DNA from: Prochlorococcus sp. AG-402-K14
GTDB taxonomy: Bacteria > Cyanobacteriota > Cyanobacteriia > PCC-6307 > Cyanobiaceae
Reading direction: 5' to 3'
Length of the DNA: 64,000 nt
Assembly: GCA_003216815.1 (NCBI GenBank)
Contig: QCIG01000004.1
Span: 1 to 64,000 of the forward strand
Both the position numbers and the translations under genes were made by a program. Shown here piece by piece: positions 27,346 to 37,886 of the stretch. Below the pieces are notes generated by a model, which made no database searches, was not told the DNA's origin, and saw nothing but the letters and a program-made list of their open reading frames with translations. The first letter of the stretch is position 1; the number at the start of each line of letters is the position of its first letter.

Positions 27346-28440
27346 GTGAATATGAAAGAAGTCATGTCTTCCAAACCAAACCAAATCAGCCAAGACCCTA
27401 CTCAGCACAGGGAACACGCCGACAGATTAACCAATCTAGATGATTCTAAACCTGCTGAAATCAACAGAGAAATTGGTTTAAATCTTTTCAAAGATATGAC
27501 ATTGGGAAGAAGATTTGAGGATAAATGCGCTGAAATGTATTACAGAGGAAAGATGTTTGGGTTTGTTCATCTTTACAACGGGCAGGAAGCAATTAGTACA
27601 GGTGTTATTGGAGCGATGAAACGAAAACATGACTGGTTTTGCAGCACCTACAGAGATCATGTTCATGCTTTGAGTGCAGGAGTACCTGCAAAAGAGGTAA
27701 TGAGCGAGCTATTTGGGAAAGAGACAGGCTGCAGTAAAGGCAGAGGGGGGTCTATGCATCTCTTTTCAAAAGAACATCATCTTCTTGGAGGTTATGCCTT
27801 TATAGGCGAGGGTATTCCAGTAGCTCTTGGGGCGGCTTTCAGCAGCAAATACAAGAGGGAGGCTCTTAAAGAAAAGAGCGATGCTGTAACCGCAGCCTTT
27901 TTTGGAGACGGAACTTGTAATATTGGGCAATTTTATGAATGTTTAAACATGGCCCAATTGTGGAAGTTACCGATCATATTCGTAGTAGAAAATAATAAAT
28001 GGGCAATTGGAATGGCCCATGATAGGGCAACTAGTGAGACAGAAATATGGAGAAAAGCTTCTGCATTTGGGATGCCAGGAGAAGAGATTGATGGAATGGA
28101 TGTTTTAGCTGTAAGGGGTGCCACTCAAAGAGCTTTAGAGCGCGCTAGAGCCGGGGATGGACCTACCTTAATAGAATGCCTTACTTATAGATTTAGAGGG
28201 CATTCATTAGCTGATCCAGATGAGCTGAGATCTGAGAAAGAGAAAGAATTCTGGGCCAAAAGAGATCCCATCAAAAAGCTAAAAAAAGATCTAACTATTG
28301 CTGGATTAGCATCCGATGAAGAATTGAAAAATATTGAAAAAGAAATTGATTTAGAAGTTAATGAGGCTGTTGAATTTGCTCTAAATGCACCGGAACCTGA
28401 CCCCAAAGAGCTAACCAAATATATCTGGGCAGAAAACTAG
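27346..28440 (+). CDS. pdhA: Pyruvate dehydrogenase E1 component, alpha subunit
   Basis: Thiamine-diphosphate-dependent decarboxylase of the pyruvate dehydrogenase complex. The TPP/Mg motif [20 protein letters not shown] is intact, as are [13 protein letters not shown] and the phosphorylation-loop region [15 protein letters not shown] at 27346 has AAGGA seven bases upstream and is favoured; ATG at 27352 or 27364 are alternatives. 364 aa. The E3 subunit gene lpdA is at 36.4 kb. Confidence 0.95.
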   Translation: MNMKEVMSSKPNQISQDPTQHREHADRLTNLDDSKPAEINREIGLNLFKDMTLGRRFEDKCAEMYYRGKMFGFVHLYNGQEAISTGVIGAMKRKHDWFCSTYRDHVHALSAGVPAKEVMSELFGKETGCSKGRGGSMHLFSKEHHLLGGYAFIGEGIPVALGAAFSSKYKREALKEKSDAVTAAFFGDGTCNIGQFYECLNMAQLWKLPIIFVVENNKWAIGMAHDRATSETEIWRKASAFGMPGEEIDGMDVLAVRGATQRALERARAGDGPTLIECLTYRFRGHSLADPDELRSEKEKEFWAKRDPIKKLKKDLTIAGLASDEELKNIEKEIDLEVNEAVEFALNAPEPDPKELTKYIWAEN

Positions 28441-28452
28441 GATAATAAATTT

Positions 28453-29394
28453 TCAAATTCCACTTGGGAGCTTTCGTGTGAGGTTTCTCAATTTCCTCAA
28501 AGCTTTTAGTTCTACTTGTCTAACCCTCTCACGCGAAACCTGTAACAATCTTCCTATCTCTGCAAGTGTATGCCTTTCATTACCTTCTAATCCAAATCTA
28601 AGCCTAATAACGTGCTGCTCTTGTTCACTTAAATGACTCAACCACCTTCCTAGTTGCTCTTGATGAATTTTTTGTTCAACTTTATCTAAGGGTTCTTCTC
28701 CTGATCCATCTGCTATTAAATCTCCCAAAAAGCTACGACCTTCATCTCCATTCACTGGTGCATCAAGACTACTTGTAGTAAGAGCTTGTCTCAAAATCGA
28801 ATCAAGTTCTTCTACCTCAATTTCCATTGCCTCAGCTATTTCAAGGCGGCTGGGCATAGCTCCAAGTTTATGAGCCAAGTCCAAACTAATTTTTCTTATA
28901 GTCGCTAATCTTTCACTTAAATGAACAGGTAGTCGAATAGTTCTTGACTGACAGGCAATGGCCCTAGTCATACTTTGTCTAATCCACCAAAAAGCATAAG
29001 TAGAGAACTTATAACCACGAGTAGGATCAAATTTTTCTACCGCTCTTTCTAAACCAAGAGAGCCTTCTTGAACTAGATCAAGTAGTTCAAGGCCTTTTCC
29101 TTGATACTTCTTTGCAACGCTAACTACTAATCGAAGATTGGCTTTCATCATTCTCTCTTTGGCTCTTCTCCCAATTCGAATCAATCTTCTTTGATGAGAA
29201 TTAAATTCCTTACTTTGCTCTTTTATTTGCCCATCTTCTGTGAGACTCATCATCGTTTGAACCTGATTCCCAAGTTCAATTTCTTCAGCAGGTGTTAACA
29301 GAGGAACCCTTCCAATCGAGGAAAGGTACCAACTAATTGGATCACTGCTGCGTCGTTTTTGTGATTCAGCAGGCTTGGGTGCAGATGAAACCAT
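28453..29394 (-). CDS. Group 2 RNA polymerase sigma factor (RpoD/SigA-like)
   Basis: Sigma-70 with regions 1.2 (DPISWYLSSIGRVPLLTPAE), 2 (KANLRLVVSVAKKYQGKGLE, FDPTRGYKFSTYAFWWIRQ), 3 and 4 (HTLAEIGRLLQVSRERVRQV). At 313 aa without region 1.1 it is a non-essential group 2 type, several of which occur per cyanobacterium. The ATG at 29394 is preferred over the upstream TTG at 29448, because conserved sequence begins just after it. Which paralogue this is cannot be decided. Confidence 0.93.
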   Translation of the reverse strand: MVSSAPKPAESQKRRSSDPISWYLSSIGRVPLLTPAEEIELGNQVQTMMSLTEDGQIKEQSKEFNSHQRRLIRIGRRAKERMMKANLRLVVSVAKKYQGKGLELLDLVQEGSLGLERAVEKFDPTRGYKFSTYAFWWIRQSMTRAIACQSRTIRLPVHLSERLATIRKISLDLAHKLGAMPSRLEIAEAMEIEVEELDSILRQALTTSSLDAPVNGDEGRSFLGDLIADGSGEEPLDKVEQKIHQEQLGRWLSHLSEQEQHVIRLRFGLEGNERHTLAEIGRLLQVSRERVRQVELKALRKLRNLTRKLPSGI

Positions 29395-29552
29395 TGTTTC
29401 TAGACCCCTTACTTCAAAGTGATAAGACTTTCCTACAGAAATCGTCAAAGAAGCCTGGGTTTCAAGAAGGCTTCAGATTCTGTTGACGATTAGTTAACAA
29501 ATGGCACAAAATTGACCTTTTTTAGCCCTGTAAATGTTTGTTTCAAAACATA

Positions 29553-31067
29553 TCAACTGCTTTCTTTTTTTATTAATTCACTAAGAAAAGTGCAAATAGT
29601 GCTAGCTGTGCTCCCTTTTGAGCAAGCTGCACCAGCATATGCATGCATTAATGCTGATGCAGCTAGCAAATTAGTATCCAATCGCTTATTACTTGCCAGG
29701 CCAAAAGCTCCCATCCCTGAAACAAAACCAGCCAAAACATCGCCAAGGCCAGTTCTTGCAACACTTGAATTCACTTGTCCAATTTGCCAGGTTTTCCCTT
29801 TTGGATCAGAAATAACACTATGTGCACATTTCAGTAAAACCGAAGAACTGCAAATTTTTGCAGCTTCAATTCCAGCCTTCATAGGATTCGAACAATCGAT
29901 AAAAGGAAATAGCCTTTTAAATTCATCAAGATGAGGGGTAAGCCAGGTAGGTCCTTTTCTATCATTTAGCCATTTCCAACCTTTAGAAGTTATCGACATA
30001 CGATTTATTGCATCAGCATCAAGAACAAGTAGTCCTTTGAAATCCTGTAAATTTTCGCCAAAACAATCTTTTTCATCTGAAATTCCTAATCCAGGTCCAA
30101 GCAAAATCGAGTCAAACCTATTTAATTCAACTTCATTTAAAACTTTGGAAAAATCTGAAGAACCGTCCTGAAAAGTATTTAGATCTCCAAGCCATAAGAC
30201 TTCAGGGTGCGTGCTCCAAAGAGCGGATGAAACAGAATTAGGCAAAAAGGCGCTAACACTACCAATTCCGCTTGCCAAAACACCATTCAAAGCAAGGGAT
30301 GCTGCTCCCCTGTATTTATCACTTCCTGCAACGACCAGAACTCTTCCTCTTTGGTATTTACTTTTACTTTTACTTGGCTTCGGCCAAGCATAAGTAGACA
30401 AATCTGAGAAAGAAATCCTTAGAGGCTGGGTTTCAGGAAGATCAGCCAAAATCTTATCTGGGATCCCGATATCTAATCTCTCTAAATCACCTACAAAATC
30501 AATAGCTGAATCTTGAATCAACCCAGACTTAAATAGGCCCAAAGATAATGTAGAAGAGGCTCTGCATGATGTATTTGATATTATATTTCCTTTATCTGAG
30601 TCCAATCCTGCAGGGACATCAATACTAATTAATTTATCAGGACTAAATGTCTTCTTCTTATTCAATAAGTGAACTATTTCATCAGAAATAATTCTTGATT
30701 GACCTAATCCAAATAAAGCCTCAATCCATAATAAATCAGAATTCGAATCGGGTTTATTCAAAAGGGTTTTAATACCAATCTGCACTGCATAATCGAAATG
30801 TTTTTGTGTTAATTCTTTTTTCAATGGGAATGGACACCAAATAGAGATATCAACACCTGCCATATAAAGTTCTCTTGCAACAACGAGACCATCGCCTCCA
30901 TTGTGACCTGGCCCTACTAAAACTATTGCACCATTTTCAATCAATCCTTGTCTGTCTAATATCCATGAAGAGATACCAATCCCTACTTTTTCCATAAGAG
31001 CTTCAATAGGCATACCCATAGAAAACATTTTTTTTTCTATGTTTTGCATCTGCTCTGAAGAAACCAT
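29553..31067 (-). CDS. nnrD: Bifunctional NAD(P)H-hydrate epimerase/dehydratase
   Basis: Repairs hydrated NAD(P)H. The N-terminal YjeF_N epimerase has VLVGPGHNGGDGLVVARELY. The C-terminal dehydratase has LLGPGLG, LLVLDADAINR, TPHLDEFKRLFP and ARTGLGDVLAGFVSG. The frame runs back to 31241 but would overlap mnmA. ATG at 31067 (504 aa) starts at the epimerase domain; TTG at 31100 is a good alternative and would add NWPQFDSKHL. Confidence 0.9.
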   Translation of the reverse strand: MVSSEQMQNIEKKMFSMGMPIEALMEKVGIGISSWILDRQGLIENGAIVLVGPGHNGGDGLVVARELYMAGVDISIWCPFPLKKELTQKHFDYAVQIGIKTLLNKPDSNSDLLWIEALFGLGQSRIISDEIVHLLNKKKTFSPDKLISIDVPAGLDSDKGNIISNTSCRASSTLSLGLFKSGLIQDSAIDFVGDLERLDIGIPDKILADLPETQPLRISFSDLSTYAWPKPSKSKSKYQRGRVLVVAGSDKYRGAASLALNGVLASGIGSVSAFLPNSVSSALWSTHPEVLWLGDLNTFQDGSSDFSKVLNEVELNRFDSILLGPGLGISDEKDCFGENLQDFKGLLVLDADAINRMSITSKGWKWLNDRKGPTWLTPHLDEFKRLFPFIDCSNPMKAGIEAAKICSSSVLLKCAHSVISDPKGKTWQIGQVNSSVARTGLGDVLAGFVSGMGAFGLASNKRLDTNLLAASALMHAYAGAACSKGSTASTICTFLSELIKKESS

Positions 31068-31144
31068 CAAATGTTTCGAATCAAATTGAGGCCAATTCAA
31101 AATCAAAAAGCAACCAAACTCACTATGAATAGAAGCTACTATCA

Positions 31145-32359
31145 ATGCCCATGAATGTGGAAGCAAGAGAAACAAAAAAAGTTTTAAATCATTTGACTTC
31201 AGAAGAAACAGTCGCGAAAACATTAAAAAGACTGCAAACATTTTCTGGAAATCATTCGGTTGTAGTGGGGCTTTCCGGAGGTGTAGATAGCTCCTTAACT
31301 GCTGCTCTTTTGTGTGAAGCTGGTTGGGATGTAGTTGGATTAACTTTGTGGCTAATGAAAGGGAAAGGTTCTTGCTGCTCAGATGGATTAATTGATGCTG
31401 CAGGAATATGTGATCAACTGGGAATCAAGCATCACATAATGGATTCAAAAGAACTCTTTCAAAAAGAAATAATCAAAAATGTCGTAGAAGGATATGAGGA
31501 AGGAATTACCCCTTTGCCCTGCTCACGCTGCAACAAATCAGTCAAATTCTCGGAGATGATGAAATGGGTTAAAGAAAATAAAAATATCGAAAAGATCGCT
31601 ACCGGGCATTACGCAAGGATTAGATACTCAAATGAATCTTTCAACAAAAATGATCTCCCAAGTGATGGAATTAAAAGACATAAGCTTTTAAGAGGTAAAG
31701 ATCTCAACAAAGATCAAAGCTATTTCTTATATGATCTCCCTCAAGAAATTTTAGGAAAAACAATTTTTCCTCTTGGAGAATTAACTAAAGAGATAACACG
31801 AATCGAAGCTTTTAAACATTCATTAAAAACTGCCAAAAAACCAGAGAGTCAAGACCTTTGTCTTGCTGAACATTACGGATCAATGAATGCATTTATTGAT
31901 AAGTATCTACCCCAAAGAAAAGGAGAAGTTGTCCTTAAAAATGGACAAATCATAGGGTCCCATAATGGAATTCAGCATTTTACAATAGGACAAAGAAAAG
32001 GATTAGGTATTGCATGGGAAGTTCCTTTATATGTTGTTGAAATCAATGCCTCTTCAAACAGAGTAATTGTTGCCCCAAGAGAAGATTCTGGCAAGTCAAA
32101 GTGTATTATCAAAGATATAAATTGGGTGTCAATTGAAGCGCCTCAAAAACCAATAGAAGTTGAGGTCCAAATTAGATATAGAAGCAAAGCAGTGAAAGCA
32201 AAGTTAATTCCAATTATTGATAGTGACAAAGAAAATTATTGTTATAAATGTCATATTCATTTTGAAGAAAATCAATTTTCAATTACTCCTGGACAAGCAG
32301 CAGTATTTTACAAGGGGGATTATGTATTAGGAGGAGGAATTATTTCAAAAGAGTATTAA
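31145..32359 (+). CDS. mnmA: tRNA-specific 2-thiouridylase MnmA
   Basis: Adds sulfur at U34 of Glu, Gln and Lys tRNAs. PP-loop GLSGGVDSS, the first catalytic Cys in [14 protein letters not shown] and the second in [12 protein letters not shown] are present, with [14 protein letters not shown] between them. 404 aa. Divergent from nnrD; its stop is two bases before the end of the convergent lnt gene. Confidence 0.95.
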   Translation: MPMNVEARETKKVLNHLTSEETVAKTLKRLQTFSGNHSVVVGLSGGVDSSLTAALLCEAGWDVVGLTLWLMKGKGSCCSDGLIDAAGICDQLGIKHHIMDSKELFQKEIIKNVVEGYEEGITPLPCSRCNKSVKFSEMMKWVKENKNIEKIATGHYARIRYSNESFNKNDLPSDGIKRHKLLRGKDLNKDQSYFLYDLPQEILGKTIFPLGELTKEITRIEAFKHSLKTAKKPESQDLCLAEHYGSMNAFIDKYLPQRKGEVVLKNGQIIGSHNGIQHFTIGQRKGLGIAWEVPLYVVEINASSNRVIVAPREDSGKSKCIIKDINWVSIEAPQKPIEVEVQIRYRSKAVKAKLIPIIDSDKENYCYKCHIHFEENQFSITPGQAAVFYKGDYVLGGGIISKEY

Positions 32360-32361
32360 TA

Positions 32362-33834
32362 TCAACCATACTTCCGTAATCGCAAAACTCCTATTAAACT
32401 TATAAAAATCACTAAAATTAATGGTAAATCAGAAATAAATGTATATACTGTTTTCTTTTCATTGAGTTCCAGGTTAACGAGTTGAACAAGTTCTTTATTT
32501 GGTTTAAGAAGGGTATCAATTCTTCCATTACTTTTAATCAAAGATGTTGGACCAGTATTGGATACAGATATTAAATTTTTTGATGTTTCAATACTCCTTA
32601 ATTGAGCCATAGATAAAAACTGTCTCTGCAAAGAAATAGGATAGGGATCTAAATTTGCAATCACCAAAATCCATTTAGCCCCTTGCTTTACTGCTTTAGC
32701 GATAGCTTTTCCATTACTTAATTCATAACAAATAGCGCCTGCAAAAGATGGGCCCTCCCAGTCAAGAAGTCTTGATGGATTCCCACTTTCAATTCCACCT
32801 ACTGCAGAAAGACCATTTTTCAAAAAGGTGGGTAATGCAGGAATCCATTCGCCCAAAGGGACTAATCTAGATTTATCCAATACATACGAAAAAGATTCAT
32901 CACCAGGATTAAATACTAATAGAGAACTTCGCAGAGAACCATTAATTTTTCTGAAACCTCCAGAGAGAAATTTAATAGGAAAATCTCTAATCTTTGATCT
33001 ATCCAAAGGCAAAGTTCCCTCTGGAGAAATTAAAAAAGATGCATTCATTTTTATAGCCTCAGTGAATGCTCTATTTACTTTTGAAGGAAAAACATTTATT
33101 TCCTCCTGACTAAATTTTTGTCTTATTGGAATATTTGTTTGCCACAACGCAACCTGTTCTGCCGAATCAGTTGGAGAATCCAACAACAAAGTAAATCCAA
33201 TCAAATGAGCTAACGAAAAACAAGCAAAGCCAAGAGCAATCAATTTCTTGAATGGTTTTCTAGCTTGAAAAGCACTTGAAATTTGCCAAATCCACCATCC
33301 AATTAAAAGATGGATAGAGGCCAAACCGCCTGAACCTATCCATCTTGCTAATCCAGCCAAATATCTATCTTGTGGTAATAAACTTGACCCTAAACCCATC
33401 CAAAACAAAGGCCCTCTAGAAAGTATTTCTTCAGATAGACCCCATATTGTTGATAACAAAACGGCATATATAAACTTATTTTCTAATTTAGAAAACTGAA
33501 GTCTTCCAGGGGCCAAAAAGCTACTCAAAGCTGACCAAATAAAAACCAGACCCCCTCCAAAGGCTCCACAAACAAACCATATAAAGATGGTAATAGGTAA
33601 GCTTAAATTTGAGTTTATTCCTACCCAACTTATTGGATGCAAAGCTAGCAACCATTTATGACTCCACAAGATAGCCATTGCACCCCAACAAAAACCTCCC
33701 CATGGATTCCTACTAACGGGCCAAAGCAAAGATATCCCTAAAAGCATAAATATATAATTTCCTTCACTAAGAGATATTCCTGCTAGACACCCCCCAGCCA
33801 AAGCTTTAAAAAAAAGAGAGTAGATATTAGTCAT
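32362..33834 (-). CDS. lnt: Apolipoprotein N-acyltransferase
   Basis: Last step of lipoprotein maturation in the plasma membrane. Several N-terminal membrane helices (1 to about 220) precede a nitrilase-like domain with the Glu of ISPEGTLPLD and the Cys of GAICYELSNG, plus a C-terminal helix (LPLILVIFISLIGVLRL). 490 aa is typical. The central catalytic Lys cannot be placed with certainty by eye. Divergent from the FKBP gene. Confidence 0.88.
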   Translation of the reverse strand: MTNIYSLFFKALAGGCLAGISLSEGNYIFMLLGISLLWPVSRNPWGGFCWGAMAILWSHKWLLALHPISWVGINSNLSLPITIFIWFVCGAFGGGLVFIWSALSSFLAPGRLQFSKLENKFIYAVLLSTIWGLSEEILSRGPLFWMGLGSSLLPQDRYLAGLARWIGSGGLASIHLLIGWWIWQISSAFQARKPFKKLIALGFACFSLAHLIGFTLLLDSPTDSAEQVALWQTNIPIRQKFSQEEINVFPSKVNRAFTEAIKMNASFLISPEGTLPLDRSKIRDFPIKFLSGGFRKINGSLRSSLLVFNPGDESFSYVLDKSRLVPLGEWIPALPTFLKNGLSAVGGIESGNPSRLLDWEGPSFAGAICYELSNGKAIAKAVKQGAKWILVIANLDPYPISLQRQFLSMAQLRSIETSKNLISVSNTGPTSLIKSNGRIDTLLKPNKELVQLVNLELNEKKTVYTFISDLPLILVIFISLIGVLRLRKYG

Positions 33835-33953
33835 AAAACCAATTTAGATAAAATATACACTGAGAAAATTCTTGTTCTCTGGTTAGTTATCTTTTAAATA
33901 GATCTAATTTGGGTATTAATCTGTAAGAATAATTCCGTCTACTTAATATTGCT

Positions 33954-34553
33954 GTGAGAGAAATCTTAATTAGCTTTTCTGTTTGCCTTAGCTGCTTGAT
34001 GATTGCAGTAATCAGCCAAATCATCTCACCAACCCCAACAAATGCATTGCAAATTGAACAACCAATCCAATCGGATGTAAGGCAATCCACAAAAACCAGT
34101 AAGACTTTAACTAATCTATTCGAATTAGACCCAGAAGACCCTAATCCATCACTCTTTACTATGGCTTCAGACAAAACCAATTCAAGCAAAGCTCCTCTCG
34201 GAGTAGCTGAGATAGGAGCATCTCAAGTAACGTCAAGTGGACTAAAAATTACTGAATTAGTTTTAGGAGATGGTCAAGAAGCCACCCCAGGAACGAATGT
34301 CTCAGTAAATTACAAGGGTACTCTTGATGATGGGAAAGAATTTGACAGCAGTTATGGAAGAGGTCCTTTTGAGTTTTCTTTAGGTGCAGGAATGGTAATA
34401 AAAGGTTGGGATGAAGGTGTTGCAGGCATGAAAGTTGGAGGCAAAAGAAAATTAGTCATCCCTCCAGAATTGGGTTATGGCAGCAGAGGGATAGGTCCAA
34501 TCCCCCCTAATTCGGTTTTAACTTTTGAAGTGGAATTATTGGGTGTTAAGTGA
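33954..34553 (+). CDS. Exported FKBP-type peptidyl-prolyl isomerase
   Basis: 199 residues from GTG at 33954. A hydrophobic N-terminus (about 4-26) acts as signal peptide or anchor. A linker of about 70 residues leads to the FKBP domain (about 105-199): [53 protein letters not shown] and [14 protein letters not shown]. Helps fold periplasmic or lumenal proteins. Followed by a hairpin and then sodN. Confidence 0.92.
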   Translation: MREILISFSVCLSCLMIAVISQIISPTPTNALQIEQPIQSDVRQSTKTSKTLTNLFELDPEDPNPSLFTMASDKTNSSKAPLGVAEIGASQVTSSGLKITELVLGDGQEATPGTNVSVNYKGTLDDGKEFDSSYGRGPFEFSLGAGMVIKGWDEGVAGMKVGGKRKLVIPPELGYGSRGIGPIPPNSVLTFEVELLGVK

Positions 34554-34588
34554 ATTTCTTAAATTATTCAAAGGGTCTAAAAAAACTT

Positions 34589-34612
34589 ATGGCGTTTGTT
34601 GACAAACGCCAT
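34589..34612. repeat. Hairpin between the FKBP gene and sodN
   Basis: ATGGCGTTTGT and ACAAACGCCAT form a perfect 11-bp stem around two bases. No T-run follows on the plus strand, while a T-run follows on the minus strand. It may terminate weakly after the FKBP gene or sit in the sodN leader as a control element. Confidence 0.6.
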
Positions 34613-34626
34613 TAATGTAAAAAAAA

Positions 34627-35118
34627 ATGTTCTCAATTTATTATCAGATGTTGAGCGAAACACTTACATCAATTTTTAACAAGCTTCCAGCTAAATCTGT
34701 TCACGCTCACTGTGATGGACCTTGCGGAGTATACGACCCTGCTTCTGCGAGAGTTGCTGCGGAAGCAGTTTTGTCTATGACAAAAAAACTTATTGCTCTA
34801 GCTCCAGCTGGTAACGATCAAGCTTCCATTTCAGCTTATAACAATACTTTTTCTCGCTTCGTTGCCATTAAAGAAGAAGAGTCACAAAAGACCAAAAAAG
34901 AACTTTTAATCCTCTGGACAGATTATTTCAAGCCTGAGCACTTAGCTACATATCCAGATCTTCATGACACTTTTTGGAAAGCAGCAAAGCTTTGTAGTGC
35001 ATGCAAGGTAAGCATAGATCAAACTAAAGCAGAGGAATTATTAGCAGCTGTTCAAAAGATTCACTCAATGTTTTGGTCTTCAAAAGGTAGAAGTGATAGC
35101 TGGATTACAGCAAGCTAA
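34627..35118 (+). CDS. sodN: Nickel superoxide dismutase precursor
   Basis: Detoxifies superoxide with a nickel centre. The mature N-terminus HCDGPCGVYDP begins at His28, with nickel ligands His28, Cys29 and Cys33. The preceding propeptide ends KSVHA and must be removed to form the nickel hook. The ATG at 34627 or the ATG at 34648 (MLSETLTSIF) could start translation; the mature protein is the same. Overlaps the sodX protease gene by 26 bases. Confidence 0.97.
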   Translation: MFSIYYQMLSETLTSIFNKLPAKSVHAHCDGPCGVYDPASARVAAEAVLSMTKKLIALAPAGNDQASISAYNNTFSRFVAIKEEESQKTKKELLILWTDYFKPEHLATYPDLHDTFWKAAKLCSACKVSIDQTKAEELLAAVQKIHSMFWSSKGRSDSWITAS

Positions 35119-35470
35119 TAAAAGTCTTTTCCAAAAGCCAGACTTACTTACTCTATTTACTTTAATAATCGGTTACCGACAACATTTACGTGTTGTCGGT
35201 AACTCTATGGAAGGAACACTTAAAGAGGGAGATTTAATAACATATAAAAAATTAAATCCAAAAAATATTGACTTAAAAATTGGTGATATCGTCGTTGCCT
35301 CTCATCCAAAAATAAAAAATAAGTTAATAATTAAAAGAATTAATATGATTTATCAAAATAAATTTGATTTAAGGGGAGATAACTCCATGTCAAGCACTGA
35401 TAGTCGAGAATTGGGTTTGATTGAATTAGATTTAATAATTGGAAAAGTTGACAAAATTTTCTCTAAGTAG
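35093..35470 (+). CDS. sodX: Nickel-SOD maturation protease
   Basis: S26-type signal-peptidase-like enzyme expected to cleave the SodN propeptide. Catalytic Ser38 is in VVGNSMEGTL, the general-base Lys near 81 in LIIKRI, and the box-E segment RGDNSMSSTDSRELG near 94-108. GTG start at 35093, inside the sodN 3' end, so coupled. The catalytic-Ser region is encoded within a perfect 13-bp hairpin. Confidence 0.92.
   Translation: MIAGLQQANKSLFQKPDLLTLFTLIIGYRQHLRVVGNSMEGTLKEGDLITYKKLNPKNIDLKIGDIVVASHPKIKNKLIIKRINMIYQNKFDLRGDNSMSSTDSRELGLIELDLIIGKVDKIFSK
35172..35203. repeat. Perfect hairpin inside sodX
   Basis: GTTACCGACAACA (35172-35184), loop TTTACG, TGTTGTCGGTAAC (35191-35203). 13 perfectly paired bases with several G-C pairs, just after the sodN stop and over the codons for YRQHLRVVGN. 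Confidence 0.8.
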
Positions 35471-35503
35471 ATTGAAGATATTGGCGCAGATCTTTTAATT
35501 AAT

Positions 35504-36391
35504 TTATAAGGTACCAATTAACTTTTCAACTCCACTTAATATATCTTCCTGTGACATTAGAGATTCACCAACCAAAACAGCATCAGCCCCGTAGCTCTTT
35601 ACCAAGGCTAAATCCTCGCGATTAAACAAACCTGATTCGCTTACCAAAGTAATAGAATTTTCCTTGATTTGACTAGCATAATAATTAGCCAATTCCTTTG
35701 TAACTTCAAGATCAGTTTTAAAACTCTTTAAATTTCTATTATTAATACCTATTAAATTAAATACATTAATATTTAGTACTCTTTCAAGTTCTTCTGCGTC
35801 ATGAACCTCTACTAATATTGTCAGTCCCAAATGTTCAGCGACCTTAGATAAGTACTTTAAATCAGAATCAGTTAGGATTGCTGCTATCAAAAGTGCAGCA
35901 TCAGCGCCCGCAGCTCTTGCCTGGTAAAGCTGATAGGGATAAAGAATAAAATCCTTGCATAGGATTGGGATCGTGATTTCCTTTCTAACTTCAAATAAAA
36001 CATCAAAGCCACCTTGAAAAAATTTTTTATCTGTTAAAACTGATATACAGCTAGCACCTCCCTTTTGATACATTTTACCTATCATTCTCGCGTCAAAGTC
36101 GTCTCTAATTACCCCTCTACTCGGACTAGCTTTTTTTATTTCTGAGATTAGTGCAGGTTTCGATTTACTATTTTTTAATGCTTCAACGAAATTTTTTGTT
36201 TTTGGTAAACCCTTGATCTTTTTCTTTAAATCTTCAAGTGAAACTTTTTTCCTTGCAACCTCAACTTCTAGATGTTTTTCCCAAACAATTTCCTCCAAAA
36301 TATTTTTAGGTTTTGAATCTGGATGAGGGATTGCATACTCTAAATTAGCTACTTTAATACTTGGATTAGGAGGTCTTCTTCTGATTTCCAT
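35504..36391 (-). CDS. trpC: Indole-3-glycerol-phosphate synthase
   Basis: Tryptophan synthesis. TIM barrel with [53 protein letters not shown] and [13 protein letters not shown]. 295 residues; an N-terminal extension of about 20 residues is normal for cyanobacteria. ATG start. Encoded downstream of lpdA on the same strand, 43 bases after it. Confidence 0.96.
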   Translation of the reverse strand: MEIRRRPPNPSIKVANLEYAIPHPDSKPKNILEEIVWEKHLEVEVARKKVSLEDLKKKIKGLPKTKNFVEALKNSKSKPALISEIKKASPSRGVIRDDFDARMIGKMYQKGGASCISVLTDKKFFQGGFDVLFEVRKEITIPILCKDFILYPYQLYQARAAGADAALLIAAILTDSDLKYLSKVAEHLGLTILVEVHDAEELERVLNINVFNLIGINNRNLKSFKTDLEVTKELANYYASQIKENSITLVSESGLFNREDLALVKSYGADAVLVGESLMSQEDILSGVEKLIGTL

Positions 36392-36434
36392 AATTTAAAT
36401 AATTGATGATCTATAAAAATAAAATTTGATTTAA

Positions 36435-37886
36435 CTACTTATTTATTTGTAAAGATGCCTGTTTATAGGCAACCTCTACAACTTCGCTTAATGTTGGATG
36501 AGTATGAACTTCTTTTGCTAAGTCATTGACTCGTTGTCTTCTAGAAATTGCATTTGAAACTTCTTGTATAAGATCAGCCGCATGTAATCCATAAATATGA
36601 GCACCAAGGACCTCACCCGTCTCTTTATTAAAAATCAACTTCATAATTCCATCACTTTCTAATTCAGCCAAGGCCTTGGAATTCGCTTTAAAATAACTCC
36701 TAACCATTCCAAGTTCAAAGCCTTCTTTTTTCGCTAGATCTTTCGCTTCTTCTTCCGACAGTCCAACGGAACTTATCTCAGGGTGAGTAAAAGTCGCGGC
36801 AGGAATACTTCTGTAGTCAATTTCTATTGCTTTACCTAAAATATTTTCTACAGCAATACTCCCTTGAGCTGCAGCAGTATGGGCCAACATCAACTTACCC
36901 GTAACATCTCCCACTGCCCATAAATTAGAAACTGGTTTTTCATTTATCAACACTCTCATCTGATCATCAATTGGAATAAAACCTCTAGTTGTTTCAACTC
37001 CAACAGATTGTAGATTTAGATTTTTAGTCGACGGTACACGGCCTGTTGCAACCAGAACAGCGTCTACTTGTAACTCCTCAATCACTTCTCTACTCTTTGC
37101 ATCGGTAAGCTCGACCTCAACGGGACAACCTGGCTTAACTTTAGTAGCGAACACTCCAGCTCGAGTTTCAATATCTCTTTTATCAATTAGGTTTCTTGAA
37201 GCAATTTTCGTGATGTCAGGATCAAAAGTAGGCATTACTTTCTCTAAAGCTTCAATCATGGTTACCTCGCAACCTAAAGCTGTATAAATATCGGCGAATT
37301 CCAAACCTATGTAGCCACTACCTATTATTGCAATCCATCTTGGCAGCCACTCTAGATTAATAGCCTCATCACTTGTAAAAACAGTTCGTCCATCAATTTC
37401 AATTCCAGGCGGTACGAAAGGGTCTGAGCCTGTAGCCAAGATAATATCTCTAGCGGAAAGAATTCTATCGACTCCATTAGTTTCTCTTAAACCGACCTTT
37501 TGATTGCCTTCTAACCGCCCTTCTCCTCTAAGTATCTCAACTCCCGATCTTTCCAGTGTTTTAGTTAAATTTTTCCGAATTGTCTCAACTAAGTTTTTTG
37601 CATGTTCTGCAATTTTTTTACGTTCAAATCTAACCGGGGCGGAATGTATCCCAAATTCAGCAAGATGAGGAACATTTGCAAGCTCACGAACTTTACCACT
37701 AGCTGCTAGTAATGCTTTAGAGGGGACACAGCCTCTGTTAACACAGGTTCCTCCCATATCTCTTGATTCGACAATCGCAACTTTCAATCCAGCCTCTGCT
37801 GCATGTTTAGCAGCATCAAAGCCTCCATATCCAGCCCCGACAACAATTAAATCAAAGTCAAAAGAAGTTTCACTCACGGTTTTCAT
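36435..37886 (-). CDS. lpdA: Dihydrolipoyl dehydrogenase (E3)
   Basis: Reoxidises lipoamide in 2-oxoacid dehydrogenases; works with PdhA of this window. FAD site VVGAGYGGFDAAKHAAEAG, redox disulfide GGTCVNRGCVPSK, NAD site IIGSGYIGLEFADIYTALG and C-terminal His-Glu in HTHPTLSEVVEVA. 483 aa. ATG overlaps the stop of the upstream methyltransferase gene by four bases. Confidence 0.95.
   Translation of the reverse strand: MKTVSETSFDFDLIVVGAGYGGFDAAKHAAEAGLKVAIVESRDMGGTCVNRGCVPSKALLAASGKVRELANVPHLAEFGIHSAPVRFERKKIAEHAKNLVETIRKNLTKTLERSGVEILRGEGRLEGNQKVGLRETNGVDRILSARDIILATGSDPFVPPGIEIDGRTVFTSDEAINLEWLPRWIAIIGSGYIGLEFADIYTALGCEVTMIEALEKVMPTFDPDITKIASRNLIDKRDIETRAGVFATKVKPGCPVEVELTDAKSREVIEELQVDAVLVATGRVPSTKNLNLQSVGVETTRGFIPIDDQMRVLINEKPVSNLWAVGDVTGKLMLAHTAAAQGSIAVENILGKAIEIDYRSIPAATFTHPEISSVGLSEEEAKDLAKKEGFELGMVRSYFKANSKALAELESDGIMKLIFNKETGEVLGAHIYGLHAADLIQEVSNAISRRQRVNDLAKEVHTHPTLSEVVEVAYKQASLQINK

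Noticed and set aside
29035-29085. 9-bp inverted repeat CTTGAACTA...TAGTTCAAG inside the sigma-factor gene
   Set aside because: Short stem with a 7-base loop, within the range expected by chance and codon constraint.
31068-31241. Long N-terminal extension of nnrD
   Set aside because: It would overlap the divergent mnmA gene and lies outside the YjeF_N domain.
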